Below are positions 1 through 7,160 of a stretch of DNA of 8,082 bases, one piece after another. Source of the stretch: an uncultured Clostridia bacterium (GTDB lineage Bacteria > Bacillota > Clostridia > Oscillospirales > Acutalibacteraceae). The stretch spans positions 1-8,082 of the forward strand of contig CANRDH010000065.1 of NCBI GenBank assembly GCA_947629295.1, read 5' to 3'. A program made the position numbers and the translations under genes. Below the pieces are notes generated by a model. That model was not told the origin of the DNA, ran no database searches, and worked only from the letters and a program-made list of their open reading frames with translations. The stretch's first letter is position 1, and each line of letters begins with the position of its first letter.

Positions 1-791
1 GTATAGGTAAGCGCCTGACCCCAGCCGTCGAGTCTTTGCATTGCATAACCCAACTGGTCGGTAGCAAGCAGATAAAAAATCACAAGTAAAACAGCAGCGC
101 CCGCAATAATAAAGTATCTGATTTTTACGCCGCCGACATACATCATTATCGCACCGAGCATTACCATTATAACAACACCCGAATAATGCGGCTCTTCAAA
201 CAGCAAAAGAACATACACACCGAGCATTATCACAGGCGGCAATACGCCATAGCGGAATGTATGCATTTCTCTGAAATGCTTAGACGACCAATCGGCTATC
301 GCAAGTATCAGTGAAAACTTTGCCACCTCTGACGCCTGAAAGGATATCGTATCGCCCAAGCTTATCCATCTCTTTGGGTCGCCGGGCATAAAAAGAACCA
401 CAATAAGAAGTGCCAGACCAATCAGATAGATAAAAGGAGCAAGCAGATGAAAATGATGATAATCAAAATATGATATGAATATCATTGCGAAAAAACCCAG
501 CACTGCAAATATAGCCTGCTTTCCCAAATACATCTGACTGTCATTATTGTACGTGAGCGCTGACGGGTAGCTTGCGGAATACATCATAATCAACCCGATT
601 ATTACCAACACAACAACAAGAAAAAGAAATGTCATATCCATTCCAAGGCGCATCGAAAATAGCTTTATTTTGTTTTTTACCTTTTTCAGTCCCCTGTTAT
701 CAGTCATTTGCTCAAGACGCGGAGCTTTATTTCCGGACGGACGGGGTCTGTTCGCCGGCATTTTTCTTGCCGGGGATGCGTTCTGACTCAT
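1..791 (-). CDS. ftsW: FtsW/SpoVE-type SEDS peptidoglycan glycosyltransferase, N-terminal part (runs off the left edge)
   Basis: SEDS-family polymerase that builds septal (FtsW) or spore cortex (SpoVE) glycan from lipid II in the membrane, working with a class B PBP such as the one encoded upstream. My translation of the minus strand from the ATG at 791 gives 263 codons without a stop. A basic cytoplasmic tail of about 50 residues comes first, then hydrophobic segments near 53-75, 92-109, 115-136, 155-170, 182-200, 205-221 and 226-244. Family motifs visible are MYSASYP (70-76), RWISLG (141-146) and FQASEVAK (151-158). The usual QPSE reads QASE, and the usual QPDxGT reads EPHYSG (200-205). The catalytic Asp loop and C-terminal membrane segments lie beyond the window. 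AAAGGAAG stands 8 bases before the ATG, 36 bases after mraY. FtsW is favoured over SpoVE or RodA by the cluster, not by a decisive motif. Confidence 0.93.
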   Translation of the reverse strand, partial: MSQNASPARKMPANRPRPSGNKAPRLEQMTDNRGLKKVKNKIKLFSMRLGMDMTFLFLVVVLVIIGLIMMYSASYPSALTYNNDSQMYLGKQAIFAVLGFFAMIFISYFDYHHFHLLAPFIYLIGLALLIVVLFMPGDPKRWISLGDTISFQASEVAKFSLILAIADWSSKHFREMHTFRYGVLPPVIMLGVYVLLLFEEPHYSGVVIMVMLGAIMMYVGGVKIRYFIIAGAAVLLVIFYLLATDQLGYAMQRLDGWGQALTY

Positions 792-827
792 TTATAACAC
801 TTCCTTTCTCAGATATTCAGAAGATTA

Positions 828-1868
828 TCAAAATACGGCGACACCGTCAAGCATCACCAGTGCCAAAGCCGCAGCACCGCAGACAGCCTCAATCAGGCTG
901 AACACCACAACGATCTTAACCTCTGACCAACCGCACATTTCAAAGTGGTGATGAACAGGACTCATCTTAAAAAGTCTTTTTCCGTGTGTAAGCTTAAAAT
1001 ATACAACCTGCAAAATAACGGAAAACATTTCCGCTATATAGACAAATCCTATAAGTATTAAAAACACTTCCCTGTCAAGTCCGAACAGCACAGCGCATAT
1101 ATATCCTCCGAGATACAACGAACCGGTATCACCCATAAATGTTTTTGCCGGATGAAAATTCCAAAGCAAAAAACCAAGACATCCCCCAGCAAGGGCGGCA
1201 GACATAATAGAAAGACCCATTCTTGCGGTAAGGCTTGAAATCAGCATGAGAAACATCGCGGCAAACATCGTAACAGAACCGTCAAGTCCGTCTATACCGT
1301 CCGTCAGATTAACAGCATTTACAATTCCTACTATGAGTACGGCAGAAATGGGATAGTACATAATTCCTATATCTATCATTCCAACAAACGGGATATATGT
1401 GCTTGTGTTTTCCCCAAAGAGGTACATTGTAACAAGATATGCTATTGCGACAAGAAATTGCAGTGCAAGCTTCTGAACGGGCGTCAGACCAAGGTTTCTT
1501 TTTTTTGCGACCTTAACATAATCGTCGAGGAAGCCTATTGCACCGAATGCCGCCGCCATGAACAGACCTCCGTATATTTTTGCACTTTGAAGTGTGGTTT
1601 CTGCCGGTATACCGTTCTTTTCCTCCGTATAATGATAAAGGAAAACACATATCAAAGTCGTTGCTATACTTGCGGCAATAAACATAAATCCGCCCATTGT
1701 CGGAGTTCCCTGTTTACCCTTATGCCATTTGGGACCCTCTTCGCGTATTGTCTGCCCGAAATGCAGCTTTTTCAAAAATGGTACAAGCCATATTCCGAAC
1801 ACACCCGCTATTGCAAAAGAAAGTACGGCTGCAATTACTGTCCAAGCTCCCGACATCATATTATCCAC
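828..1868 (-). CDS. mraY: Phospho-N-acetylmuramoyl-pentapeptide transferase MraY
   Basis: Integral membrane enzyme that moves phospho-MurNAc-pentapeptide from UDP to undecaprenyl phosphate, making lipid I on the inner face of the membrane. The 346-residue product has the usual family length and about ten hydrophobic segments. Visible motifs are the substrate loop with PTMGG (56-60), the DDY.K motif with the Asp pair at 115-116, NLTDGIDGL (187-195), FMGDTGS (244-250) and the HHH triad in SPVHHHFE (303-310). All active-site motifs look intact, so it should be functional. The listed start is GTG at 1868 with GAGGGG about 8 bases upstream. An ATG three codons in (1859) is preceded by AAAGGTGG and is an equal alternative. 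The gene follows the 179-residue gene by 40 bases and precedes ftsW by 36 bases, matching canonical mraY-ftsW order without murD between them. Confidence 0.97.
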   Translation of the reverse strand: MDNMMSGAWTVIAAVLSFAIAGVFGIWLVPFLKKLHFGQTIREEGPKWHKGKQGTPTMGGFMFIAASIATTLICVFLYHYTEEKNGIPAETTLQSAKIYGGLFMAAAFGAIGFLDDYVKVAKKRNLGLTPVQKLALQFLVAIAYLVTMYLFGENTSTYIPFVGMIDIGIMYYPISAVLIVGIVNAVNLTDGIDGLDGSVTMFAAMFLMLISSLTARMGLSIMSAALAGGCLGFLLWNFHPAKTFMGDTGSLYLGGYICAVLFGLDREVFLILIGFVYIAEMFSVILQVVYFKLTHGKRLFKMSPVHHHFEMCGWSEVKIVVVFSLIEAVCGAAALALVMLDGVAVF

Positions 1869-1908
1869 CTTTCATTCCCCTCTGCTTTGTACATATCATG
1901 GTTTTGTA

Positions 1909-2448
1909 TCAGTTATTGCACTCGCTTGTAAAATATCCTGATATTGCCGCCAGCGGAAGTCCCGCGCCAACCAGAACGCTCATACAAATCAAAACTTCTT
2001 CTGCGGTGCATTTGTCTTTATCAAAATTTATCCTGCTGAGTATACCGTTTCCCACAATATCCAAGGAAACCGTCTCCCCGGTTTCGGAAACATTACGGCA
2101 CGCAAGATCGGCTCCGTAATTGTCGGCTGAATAGGTAAGGACATCGCCTTCATCGGCACCGATATTTTCATAGGCCGTGACCTTTTGCCTAAATTCTCCG
2201 ATGCGCTCACATTCGATCGAACATTTTCCGTCAAACAAAACGGTATCGGCTATAACGCCGGTACGACGCTCTCCGTCATATTCCGTCGTTTCAATTATGA
2301 AATCGGTATTTTCCGAAAAGTCGTCAATGCAATTATTATAGGAGCAAAAATCGAGGATTCCGGAAACAAGATCCGCTATTCTATGCGAATTTTCACAGGC
2401 AAGCAAAATCAGTCTTGGCTTTTGTACCGTTTTCATTTTATTTGTCAT
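1909..2448 (-). CDS. Small protein between the PBP gene and mraY; possible degenerate Mur ligase central domain
   Basis: No assured family. The ATG at 2448 has AGGAGG 8 bases upstream, the TGA is at 1909-1911, and neighbours are 41 and 40 bases away, so it looks like a real operon gene. The 179-residue product is soluble, acidic, and lacks a signal peptide or clear membrane span. By eye, segments follow MurE-type ligases in order. A LILLACENSHRIADL stretch (13-27) sits where the strand, P-loop (GTNGKTT) and helix would be. FIIETTEYDGERR (50-62) resembles the EVSSH...R region, DTVLFDG (68-74) the D-AVFTN region. ADEGDVLTYS (98-107) then YGADLACRNV (111-120) resemble the NADD and 'vltyg...adi.a.ni' region. 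The end (about 146-173) resembles the N..N.LAA....G.PL..I helices. The P-loop Lys and most catalytic residues are missing, as are the UDP-binding and C-terminal domains. Known: murE/murF usually occupy this slot. Inferred: a shrunken relic, possibly retained for another role. Confidence 0.8.
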   Translation of the reverse strand: MTNKMKTVQKPRLILLACENSHRIADLVSGILDFCSYNNCIDDFSENTDFIIETTEYDGERRTGVIADTVLFDGKCSIECERIGEFRQKVTAYENIGADEGDVLTYSADNYGADLACRNVSETGETVSLDIVGNGILSRINFDKDKCTAEEVLICMSVLVGAGLPLAAISGYFTSECNN

Positions 2449-2489
2449 TCCGGAACCCTCCTGTCCATCCTTAATTTATCAAAGCTTTA

Positions 2490-4751
2490 TTACATAATAC
2501 CGTTATCCTGATTAAATACGACCGTGACCACCGTATACGGATCAACCTCCGTTCCGGGCTCTATATCCTGAGATTTTGCATATACATCGCTCTCATTTAC
2601 TGCCGAACCGGAAATACATACATTAAGATCGTTTACAGACGCAAGGTAATTAACATCGCTCAGACTGTGATCCCTGAAATCCGGAACTGTCACCTTTCTG
2701 TCGCGGCTTTCCTCGTCGGTATAAAGTACGACCGTACCTTCCTTTGGAATACTTGAATAAGCGGCGGGATTCTGAGCAATGACCGTGCTTCCTCCACCGA
2801 CTACTTCCGCTATCAAGCCGTCTGCCTCCACCTTTTGCTTAGCCGTGTCTACCTCCATATTATCATACACACCGACAGTGGTATCAAGCTGTTCAAGCTC
2901 TTCTTCGGAATATACTCTTTCTACACCCAGATACGGAAGAACCTCTCTCATAATATTTCTGAAGCAAGGTCCTGCTACGGCTGAACCGTAGTAATTTATT
3001 TTAGGGTCCGGTGTATCAAAATAGCAAAGCAAGGCTATTTCAGGGTCATCACACGGTGCAATACCGCAGAAGGAGGCAATATAATCATCGGTAAGATTAC
3101 CCTCCTCATCAACTTTCTTCTGCGATGTTCCTGTTTTTCCGCCTATTCGGTAGCCTGCAACATATCCGTTTACCGCACCGCCGCCGGGCTTTGCATTTTT
3201 TTCAAGCATGGAAAGAACCTTACCCGCCACCTCTTCGCTTATTGCCTGTCTCTTTACAGTAGGCTCGGTAGCCTTTACAACATTTCCCTCGCTATCAACA
3301 ACCTGAGAAACAACATATGGCTGCATAAGCTTGCCGCCGTTAGCAATCGCAGAGCAGGCGGTTATCATCTGTATGGGTGTGATTTTAAAATTCTGTCCGA
3401 AGGACGAAACTGCAAGATCCATAAGACTCATTCCTGCCGGCTCGCCTTCCTTATTATAGAATATACTTTCACTTTCTCCCGGAAGATCTATTCCTGTTTT
3501 CTCCGAAAAGCCGAAAGCAACATAATATTCATAGAATTTTTCTCTTCCCAGCATAAATCCCATCTGCATAAATGCAGGGTTGCACGAATTGCAAAGTGCC
3601 TGTTCGATCGTCTGTGTACCGTGACCCGAACTGGTCCAGCAATCTATAGATTCAGCTCCCTCATACGGCACATAAGAGCCGCTGCAGGTAAAGGTTGTAT
3701 CATCCTTTATGAGTCCCTCAGACAAAACCGCTGAGGCCGTCACCATTTTAAATACGGAACCGGGAATGTAGGTATCGCTGACACCCTTGTTTCTCCACTG
3801 TGCATTCTGTGCCTTAGCGATTGCCTCATCCTGTTTATCTTCGGGCAGGCTGTCAATTTCCTTCTGTTTTTCGCTGTCGGCAATTTCAAAGGGATTATTC
3901 GGGTCAAACGAGCCCTCACAGGCAAAGCCGAGTATTGCTCCCGTCTTCACATTCATCATAATGGCGCAGCCTCTGTTTGCGACCTTGAATTCTTTTATGG
4001 TTTCACGGACATACTTTTCCATTACACTCTGGATATTTTCATCAATCGTAAGTACAAGACTGTATCCGTCCGATGCGTCGACCTTCTGCTCATACTGGTA
4101 TGGCAGAGGATTATTCTGCGCGTCCTGTGCGATAACTATTCTTCCGGAGCTTCCGTTCAGTTCCTCATCATATTCATATTCTATACCTGAAAGTCCCTGA
4201 TTGTCGCTTCCGACAAATCCCAGGACAGCTCCTGCAAAATTATCATGTGTATAATACCGCTTGTAATTTTCTATTGTATCAATTACACCGCTTATTTTAT
4301 ACTTTTTATACATTTGTTGGGAAAACTCAAGCACTTTATCCTTAAGCTCGGCGTCCGCCTTACGCTTCAGCATGACATAGTATGAATTTTCCTTGGTTTT
4401 CTTTATTATATCATCCTTATCCAAATCAAGAATTTTTGAAAGACCCTTCGCAAATTCCTCTCTTTTCTCGTCATCCCAATTCTTAAAGCTTGCGGGAGAT
4501 AAAACTATATCCCAAACAGTAATGCTTTGTGCAAGTACATTTCCGTTACTGTCGTATATACTTCCTCTTTTTGCCGATACAGTCGTATCATGGAGCTGTT
4601 GCTCAACTGCTCTTTTTTGCAGCTCTTCGGACTGGTATACCTGAAGGTACAACAGTCTTGCCGCAACGATTCCGAAGCCTATCAGGATTATTATTATCAT
4701 TATCACAGTAGACCTGCGCCATAATGTAGCCGCAGCACCTTTTTTTGCCAT
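2490..4751 (-). CDS. Class B penicillin-binding protein (transpeptidase) with two C-terminal PASTA domains, FtsI/SpoVD-like
   Basis: Membrane-anchored D,D-transpeptidase that cross-links septal or spore peptidoglycan with a partner SEDS polymerase such as the FtsW-like neighbour. Numbering from the ATG at 4751 (753 residues): membrane anchor about 16-37, dimerisation domain opening with KRGSIYDSNG (61-70), transpeptidase domain with SVFK (catalytic Ser332, Lys335), SCN (389-391) and KTGT (539-542). Two PASTA-like repeats follow, about 625-678 and 686-747. All three catalytic motifs are present, so the enzyme looks active. A longer reading from a TTG at 4781 is possible, but AAAGGAAGGG lies about 9 bases before the ATG and the extra ten residues include that ribosome binding site. 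It lies 156 bases after the ftsL-like gene and 41 before the small gene. Motifs cannot separate vegetative FtsI/PBP2B from sporulation SpoVD, so no symbol is given. Confidence 0.96.
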   Translation of the reverse strand: MAKKGAAATLWRRSTVIMIIIILIGFGIVAARLLYLQVYQSEELQKRAVEQQLHDTTVSAKRGSIYDSNGNVLAQSITVWDIVLSPASFKNWDDEKREEFAKGLSKILDLDKDDIIKKTKENSYYVMLKRKADAELKDKVLEFSQQMYKKYKISGVIDTIENYKRYYTHDNFAGAVLGFVGSDNQGLSGIEYEYDEELNGSSGRIVIAQDAQNNPLPYQYEQKVDASDGYSLVLTIDENIQSVMEKYVRETIKEFKVANRGCAIMMNVKTGAILGFACEGSFDPNNPFEIADSEKQKEIDSLPEDKQDEAIAKAQNAQWRNKGVSDTYIPGSVFKMVTASAVLSEGLIKDDTTFTCSGSYVPYEGAESIDCWTSSGHGTQTIEQALCNSCNPAFMQMGFMLGREKFYEYYVAFGFSEKTGIDLPGESESIFYNKEGEPAGMSLMDLAVSSFGQNFKITPIQMITACSAIANGGKLMQPYVVSQVVDSEGNVVKATEPTVKRQAISEEVAGKVLSMLEKNAKPGGGAVNGYVAGYRIGGKTGTSQKKVDEEGNLTDDYIASFCGIAPCDDPEIALLCYFDTPDPKINYYGSAVAGPCFRNIMREVLPYLGVERVYSEEELEQLDTTVGVYDNMEVDTAKQKVEADGLIAEVVGGGSTVIAQNPAAYSSIPKEGTVVLYTDEESRDRKVTVPDFRDHSLSDVNYLASVNDLNVCISGSAVNESDVYAKSQDIEPGTEVDPYTVVTVVFNQDNGIM

Positions 4752-4907
4752 TACCGTTGTCCCTTCCTTTCTGCCATACAAGAAAACCGCATCAAAAAAG
4801 CAGCAATATCCGCATTACTCTTTCGTTGCAGCCTACCCTTGTATTTAATATTATTGATTTCTGTCACTGCTTATGATAATACAAACAAAAAACAAATCTC
4901 ATACCGC

Positions 4908-5432
4908 TTACATAAATGCATTCCCGAAAGCCTCAAAAATCACGGTAAATATATCGTTCGATGAATCTTCCCCGACAACCTCGCCTTTATCTCCCTCAGA
5001 TAATGAGAAAAACTGCTTCTGCGCATTCTTTGCAGGCGACATATGAAGCTTGTTTTCTGCAAAGCTTTTGACAAACGAATCTGTAAGCTTACTGTCTATT
5101 TCGAGCTGATATTTTGCCTGATCATTCTGAAGCTCTGCAAGCTCCTTATTTTTTACTGTAATCTGCTCATTTATTTCGTTAAGCTCGGCATTAAAATACA
5201 CAAATAATATTGCAACCGAAGCAAGCACCACAGTGAGCAGGCTTACGAAAAAAATCACCACAGGATTACGCTTTCTTCTCTGCGCCTTTGAGGAGGAGCC
5301 TTGGCTTATGCTGATTATCTGTCCGCTCTTTTTCTTTTTTCTTGATTTTTTATCAGCGCTCGACATCTGTATGTCGTTGTTTTCTTCAAACAGCGAAAGA
5401 TCGTACGCTTCGTTGTTTTTGTTTGCAGCCAC
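4908..5432 (-). CDS. ftsL: FtsL/DivIC-like septum protein (single-pass, coiled coil)
   Basis: Bitopic division protein expected to join the FtsL-DivIC(FtsB)-DivIB(FtsQ) complex that activates septal synthesis. The 174-residue product has a charged cytoplasmic N-terminus with a lysine cluster (28-35) and RRKR (52-55), one membrane segment (about 57-80), then a heptad-like coiled coil (about 81-115; LNEINEQITVKNKELAELQN is typical). The AENKLHMSPAKN stretch (125-136) resembles the 'A...LGM..P' motif that ends FtsL and DivIC coils. The protein is longer than typical FtsL (about 100-130 residues) because of both the N-terminal tail and a C-terminal tail ending in a hydrophobic stretch (160-174). 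The start is GTG at 5432, supported by AGGAGGG 6 bases upstream. The slot between rsmH and the PBP gene is the canonical ftsL position, so the symbol rests on topology and context rather than strong sequence identity. Confidence 0.85.
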   Translation of the reverse strand: MAANKNNEAYDLSLFEENNDIQMSSADKKSRKKKKSGQIISISQGSSSKAQRRKRNPVVIFFVSLLTVVLASVAILFVYFNAELNEINEQITVKNKELAELQNDQAKYQLEIDSKLTDSFVKSFAENKLHMSPAKNAQKQFFSLSEGDKGEVVGEDSSNDIFTVIFEAFGNAFM

Positions 5433-5476
5433 GTTTTTCCCTCCTAATTTATATTAAACAATCAAATGCAGTATTC

Positions 5477-6406
5477 TTAATTAATTTTCTCGCAGCACCT
5501 AAGCTTTGCACTTCTGCTGCGGGGATTCTCTCTGAGCTCATCTTCATCCGCTTCAACAGGCTTCCTGTTGACAAGCCGTGCGCCGGGTTTACGCCCGCAT
5601 ACACAAATAGGAAAATCTTTAGGGCATATGCAGCCCTCACACCATTTTGCCATTCTATGCTTGACCATCCTGTCCTCAATAGAATGAAAGGTTATAAGTG
5701 CCAGTCTTCCCCCGATTTTCAGGGACGAAAACGCATTATCAAGTCCCTCGGAAAGTCTGTCAAGCTCGCCGTTTACAAATATACGGAGTGCCTGAAAGGT
5801 CTTTCTTGCAGGATGCTTATCGCGGCGTTTAGCCGCAGGATAAGCTGATTTTACTATCTCCGCAAGCTGTGCGGTAGTTTCTATGGGATTTTTCTCCCGT
5901 TCCCTCTCTATGGCACGCGCTATGTTCCCGGCAAATTTTTCCTCTCCGTAAGCCGTAAGTATACGGACAAGCTCCGAATAATCAAGCGTATTTACATAAT
6001 CAGCGGCGGTGGGACCGCTGCGCTCCATCCTCATATCAAGAGGAGCATCATTATGATAAGAAAAACCTCGCTCTGCACAGTCAAGCTGATGTGAGGATAC
6101 TCCAATATCCATAAGGACTCCGTCAAGACTCTCTACACCAAGCTTAGCGATAATATCGGGTATCTCCGCAAAATTATTCTTCACTACCGTTACCCTGTCT
6201 TCATCTCCAAAGCGTTCGTTAAGATTATTTATCGCGTCAGGGTCCCGGTCAACACAGATGAGCCTTCCTTTTTCCCCGAGTCTTTTAAGAATTTCGGAGG
6301 AATGACCTCCGCCTCCTGCCGTTCCGTCAAGATATATACCGTCCGGTTTTATATTAAGGAGCTCTACGGTCTTTTCAAGCAATACGGGCTTATGATAAAA
6401 TTCCAT
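5477..6406 (-). CDS. rsmH: 16S rRNA (cytosine-1402-N4)-methyltransferase RsmH (MraW)
   Basis: SAM-dependent methyltransferase that methylates N4 of C1402 in 16S rRNA, fine-tuning the ribosomal P site. The 309-residue length is normal. Motifs in order: HKPVLL (5-10), the SAM-binding GTAGGGGHS (28-36), acidic loop DRDP (53-56), DIGVSSHQLD (100-109), RGFSY (113-117), PLDMRM (122-127), the HPARKTFQALRIFVNGEL stretch (198-215), ITFHSIEDR (238-246), and NPRSRSAKLR (294-303). A cysteine-rich loop (Cys256, 259, 261, 268, 270) is the form often seen in Gram-positive homologues. Nothing appears missing. The ATG has GAGGTGG four bases upstream, and only 12 bases separate it from the mraZ stop, so translation of the two is probably coupled. 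The next gene begins 44 bases downstream. Confidence 0.98.
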   Translation of the reverse strand: MEFYHKPVLLEKTVELLNIKPDGIYLDGTAGGGGHSSEILKRLGEKGRLICVDRDPDAINNLNERFGDEDRVTVVKNNFAEIPDIIAKLGVESLDGVLMDIGVSSHQLDCAERGFSYHNDAPLDMRMERSGPTAADYVNTLDYSELVRILTAYGEEKFAGNIARAIEREREKNPIETTAQLAEIVKSAYPAAKRRDKHPARKTFQALRIFVNGELDRLSEGLDNAFSSLKIGGRLALITFHSIEDRMVKHRMAKWCEGCICPKDFPICVCGRKPGARLVNRKPVEADEDELRENPRSRSAKLRCCEKIN

Positions 6407-6418
6407 ATTTCCACCTCG

Positions 6419-6838
6419 TCAAAGCTCAAGGGCACCCATAATATCATAAACATCCTCATCCGAAAGCTCTTCGTTATATTCAGCCCATTTCTTTGCATCC
6501 CATATTTCCACCTGTTCGCCTGCGCCGTTTATAACAACATCCTTATCAATTCCGGCATAATCTCTCAGTGACTGTGAAAGAAGAACTCTTCCCTGCTTAT
6601 CCGGCACAAGCTCAACGGCACTTGAGAAGAAAAAGCGCTTGAGCTTAACGGTCGTAGCAGAGGGTTTTGAGGCTATGCTTTCTCCAAGCTTATCCCATCC
6701 CTCTTTTGAAAGGACCATGATCGTGTTATCCTTACCCTTTGTGGCGTAGAAAACCTCGCCGAGCTCCTCACGGAACTTAGCGGGCATTATAACTCTGCCT
6801 TTAGAGTCGATATTATGTTGATAAGTACCTATTAACAT
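6419..6838 (-). CDS. mraZ: Transcriptional regulator MraZ
   Basis: Ring-forming DNA-binding protein that binds direct repeats at the dcw promoter and controls its own operon. The 139-residue product has the usual length and two tandem AbrB-like half-domains: the first carries DSKGR (11-15) with VIMPAKFRE after it, the second DKQGR (80-84) with VLLSQSLRDYAG. Both halves retain the D.KGR/D.QGR core. An acidic C-terminal tail follows (about 124-139). The ATG at 6838 has GGTGG with an A-rich spacer upstream. It is the first gene of the minus-strand operon, and three GTG triplets spaced 10 bp apart lie in its leader (see separate entry), so autoregulation is likely. Activator versus repressor cannot be told from sequence. 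Confidence 0.98.
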   Translation of the reverse strand: MLIGTYQHNIDSKGRVIMPAKFREELGEVFYATKGKDNTIMVLSKEGWDKLGESIASKPSATTVKLKRFFFSSAVELVPDKQGRVLLSQSLRDYAGIDKDVVINGAGEQVEIWDAKKWAEYNEELSDEDVYDIMGALEL

Positions 6839-6889
6839 AACTTTCCACCACTTACAGGGATAACCTTTAATTTTTATGGGCTAATATGA

Positions 6890-6912
6890 CACAATGTTGC
6901 ACAAACACCCAC
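6890..6912 (-). promoter_or_regulatory. Probable MraZ operator: three GTG direct repeats at 10-bp spacing
   Basis: Read on the minus strand, GTG triplets begin at 6912, 6902 and 6892, exactly one helical turn apart: GTGGGTGTTT, GTGCAACATT, GTGTCATATT. MraZ proteins are known to bind short GTG/TGGG-containing direct repeats with about 10-bp periodicity next to mraZ. Here the repeats lie just downstream of the predicted -10, at about +5 to +28, and upstream of mraZ. The flanking bases are degenerate, so this is inferred from spacing and position. Confidence 0.6.
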
Positions 6913-6923
6913 TCCGTTTTTAT

Positions 6924-6952
6924 ATTATATCTTAATACTGATAAAAAAGCAA
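6924..6952 (-). promoter_or_regulatory. Sigma-A-like promoter of the mraZ/dcw operon
   Basis: On the minus strand a perfect -10 TATAAT (6924-6929) is preceded at 17 bp by TTGCTT (6947-6952), a weak -35 with the TTG core kept. The predicted transcription start is near 6917, giving a leader of about 78 bases before the mraZ ATG. No other promoter this good was seen among the dcw genes of the window. Confidence 0.7.
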
Positions 6953-6960
6953 GGTATAAA

Positions 6961-7160
6961 AACTATTTTTTTTATTATTTATTATTATTTTATAGAAATA
7001 TTTTTTCTGTGTAAATTACAAAAAACCGCGAAAATTGCGGTTTTTTAAAATTTATAATTCTATATTATCACTATTTTTGATAAAAATTATTTTTAAAATT
7101 TTTTTTGAATAAAAACATTTATACAGCAGAAAATAAAATTGAGGTATATATAAAAACACG
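6961..7160. other. Very AT-rich divergent intergenic region
   Basis: Most of the 381-base gap between mraZ and spoVAE. It is strikingly AT-rich with runs of A and T, including an imperfect TTA repeat at about 6969-6992. It contains the hairpin at 7020-7046 and a perfect 6-bp inverted repeat TTATCA-N7-TGATAA (7065-7083). I found no open reading frame and no convincing plus-strand promoter; weak TATATA-like -10 candidates near 7145-7152 lack a well-spaced -35. Confidence 0.6.
7020..7046. terminator. Bidirectional terminator-like hairpin
   Basis: AAAAAACCGC (7020-7029) pairs perfectly with GCGGTTTTTT (7037-7046) around a 7-base loop. The A run on one side and the T run on the other give a U tract on either strand, so it could terminate in both directions. 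It is oddly placed, between two divergently oriented genes with no gene ending at it. The G+C core is only 4 bp, so efficiency is uncertain. Confidence 0.6.

Noticed and set aside
1458..2119. Overlapping plus-strand reading frames opposite mraY and the small gene
   Set aside because: They lie antisense to mraY, which has all its catalytic motifs, and to an intact operon gene; they show no recognisable domain.
3787..4200. Plus-strand open frame opposite the PBP gene
   Set aside because: Antisense to the well-supported transpeptidase gene; serine/phenylalanine-rich composition typical of a shadow frame.
4752..4781. Ten-codon N-terminal extension of the PBP from a TTG start
   Set aside because: The extension overlaps AAAGGAAGGG, which is a well-spaced ribosome binding site for the ATG at 4751; the ATG start gives a normal basic tail before the membrane anchor.
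4782..4907. A possible internal promoter or terminator in the gap between the ftsL-like gene and the PBP gene
   Set aside because: The gap is longer than others in the operon, but I found no well-spaced -35/-10 pair (a GTGACA lacks a matching -10) and no stable hairpin.
6969..6992. TTA-rich short tandem pattern as a microsatellite or replication origin element
   Set aside because: Imperfect and short, within generally AT-rich DNA; no DnaA-box-like TTATCCACA was seen nearby.
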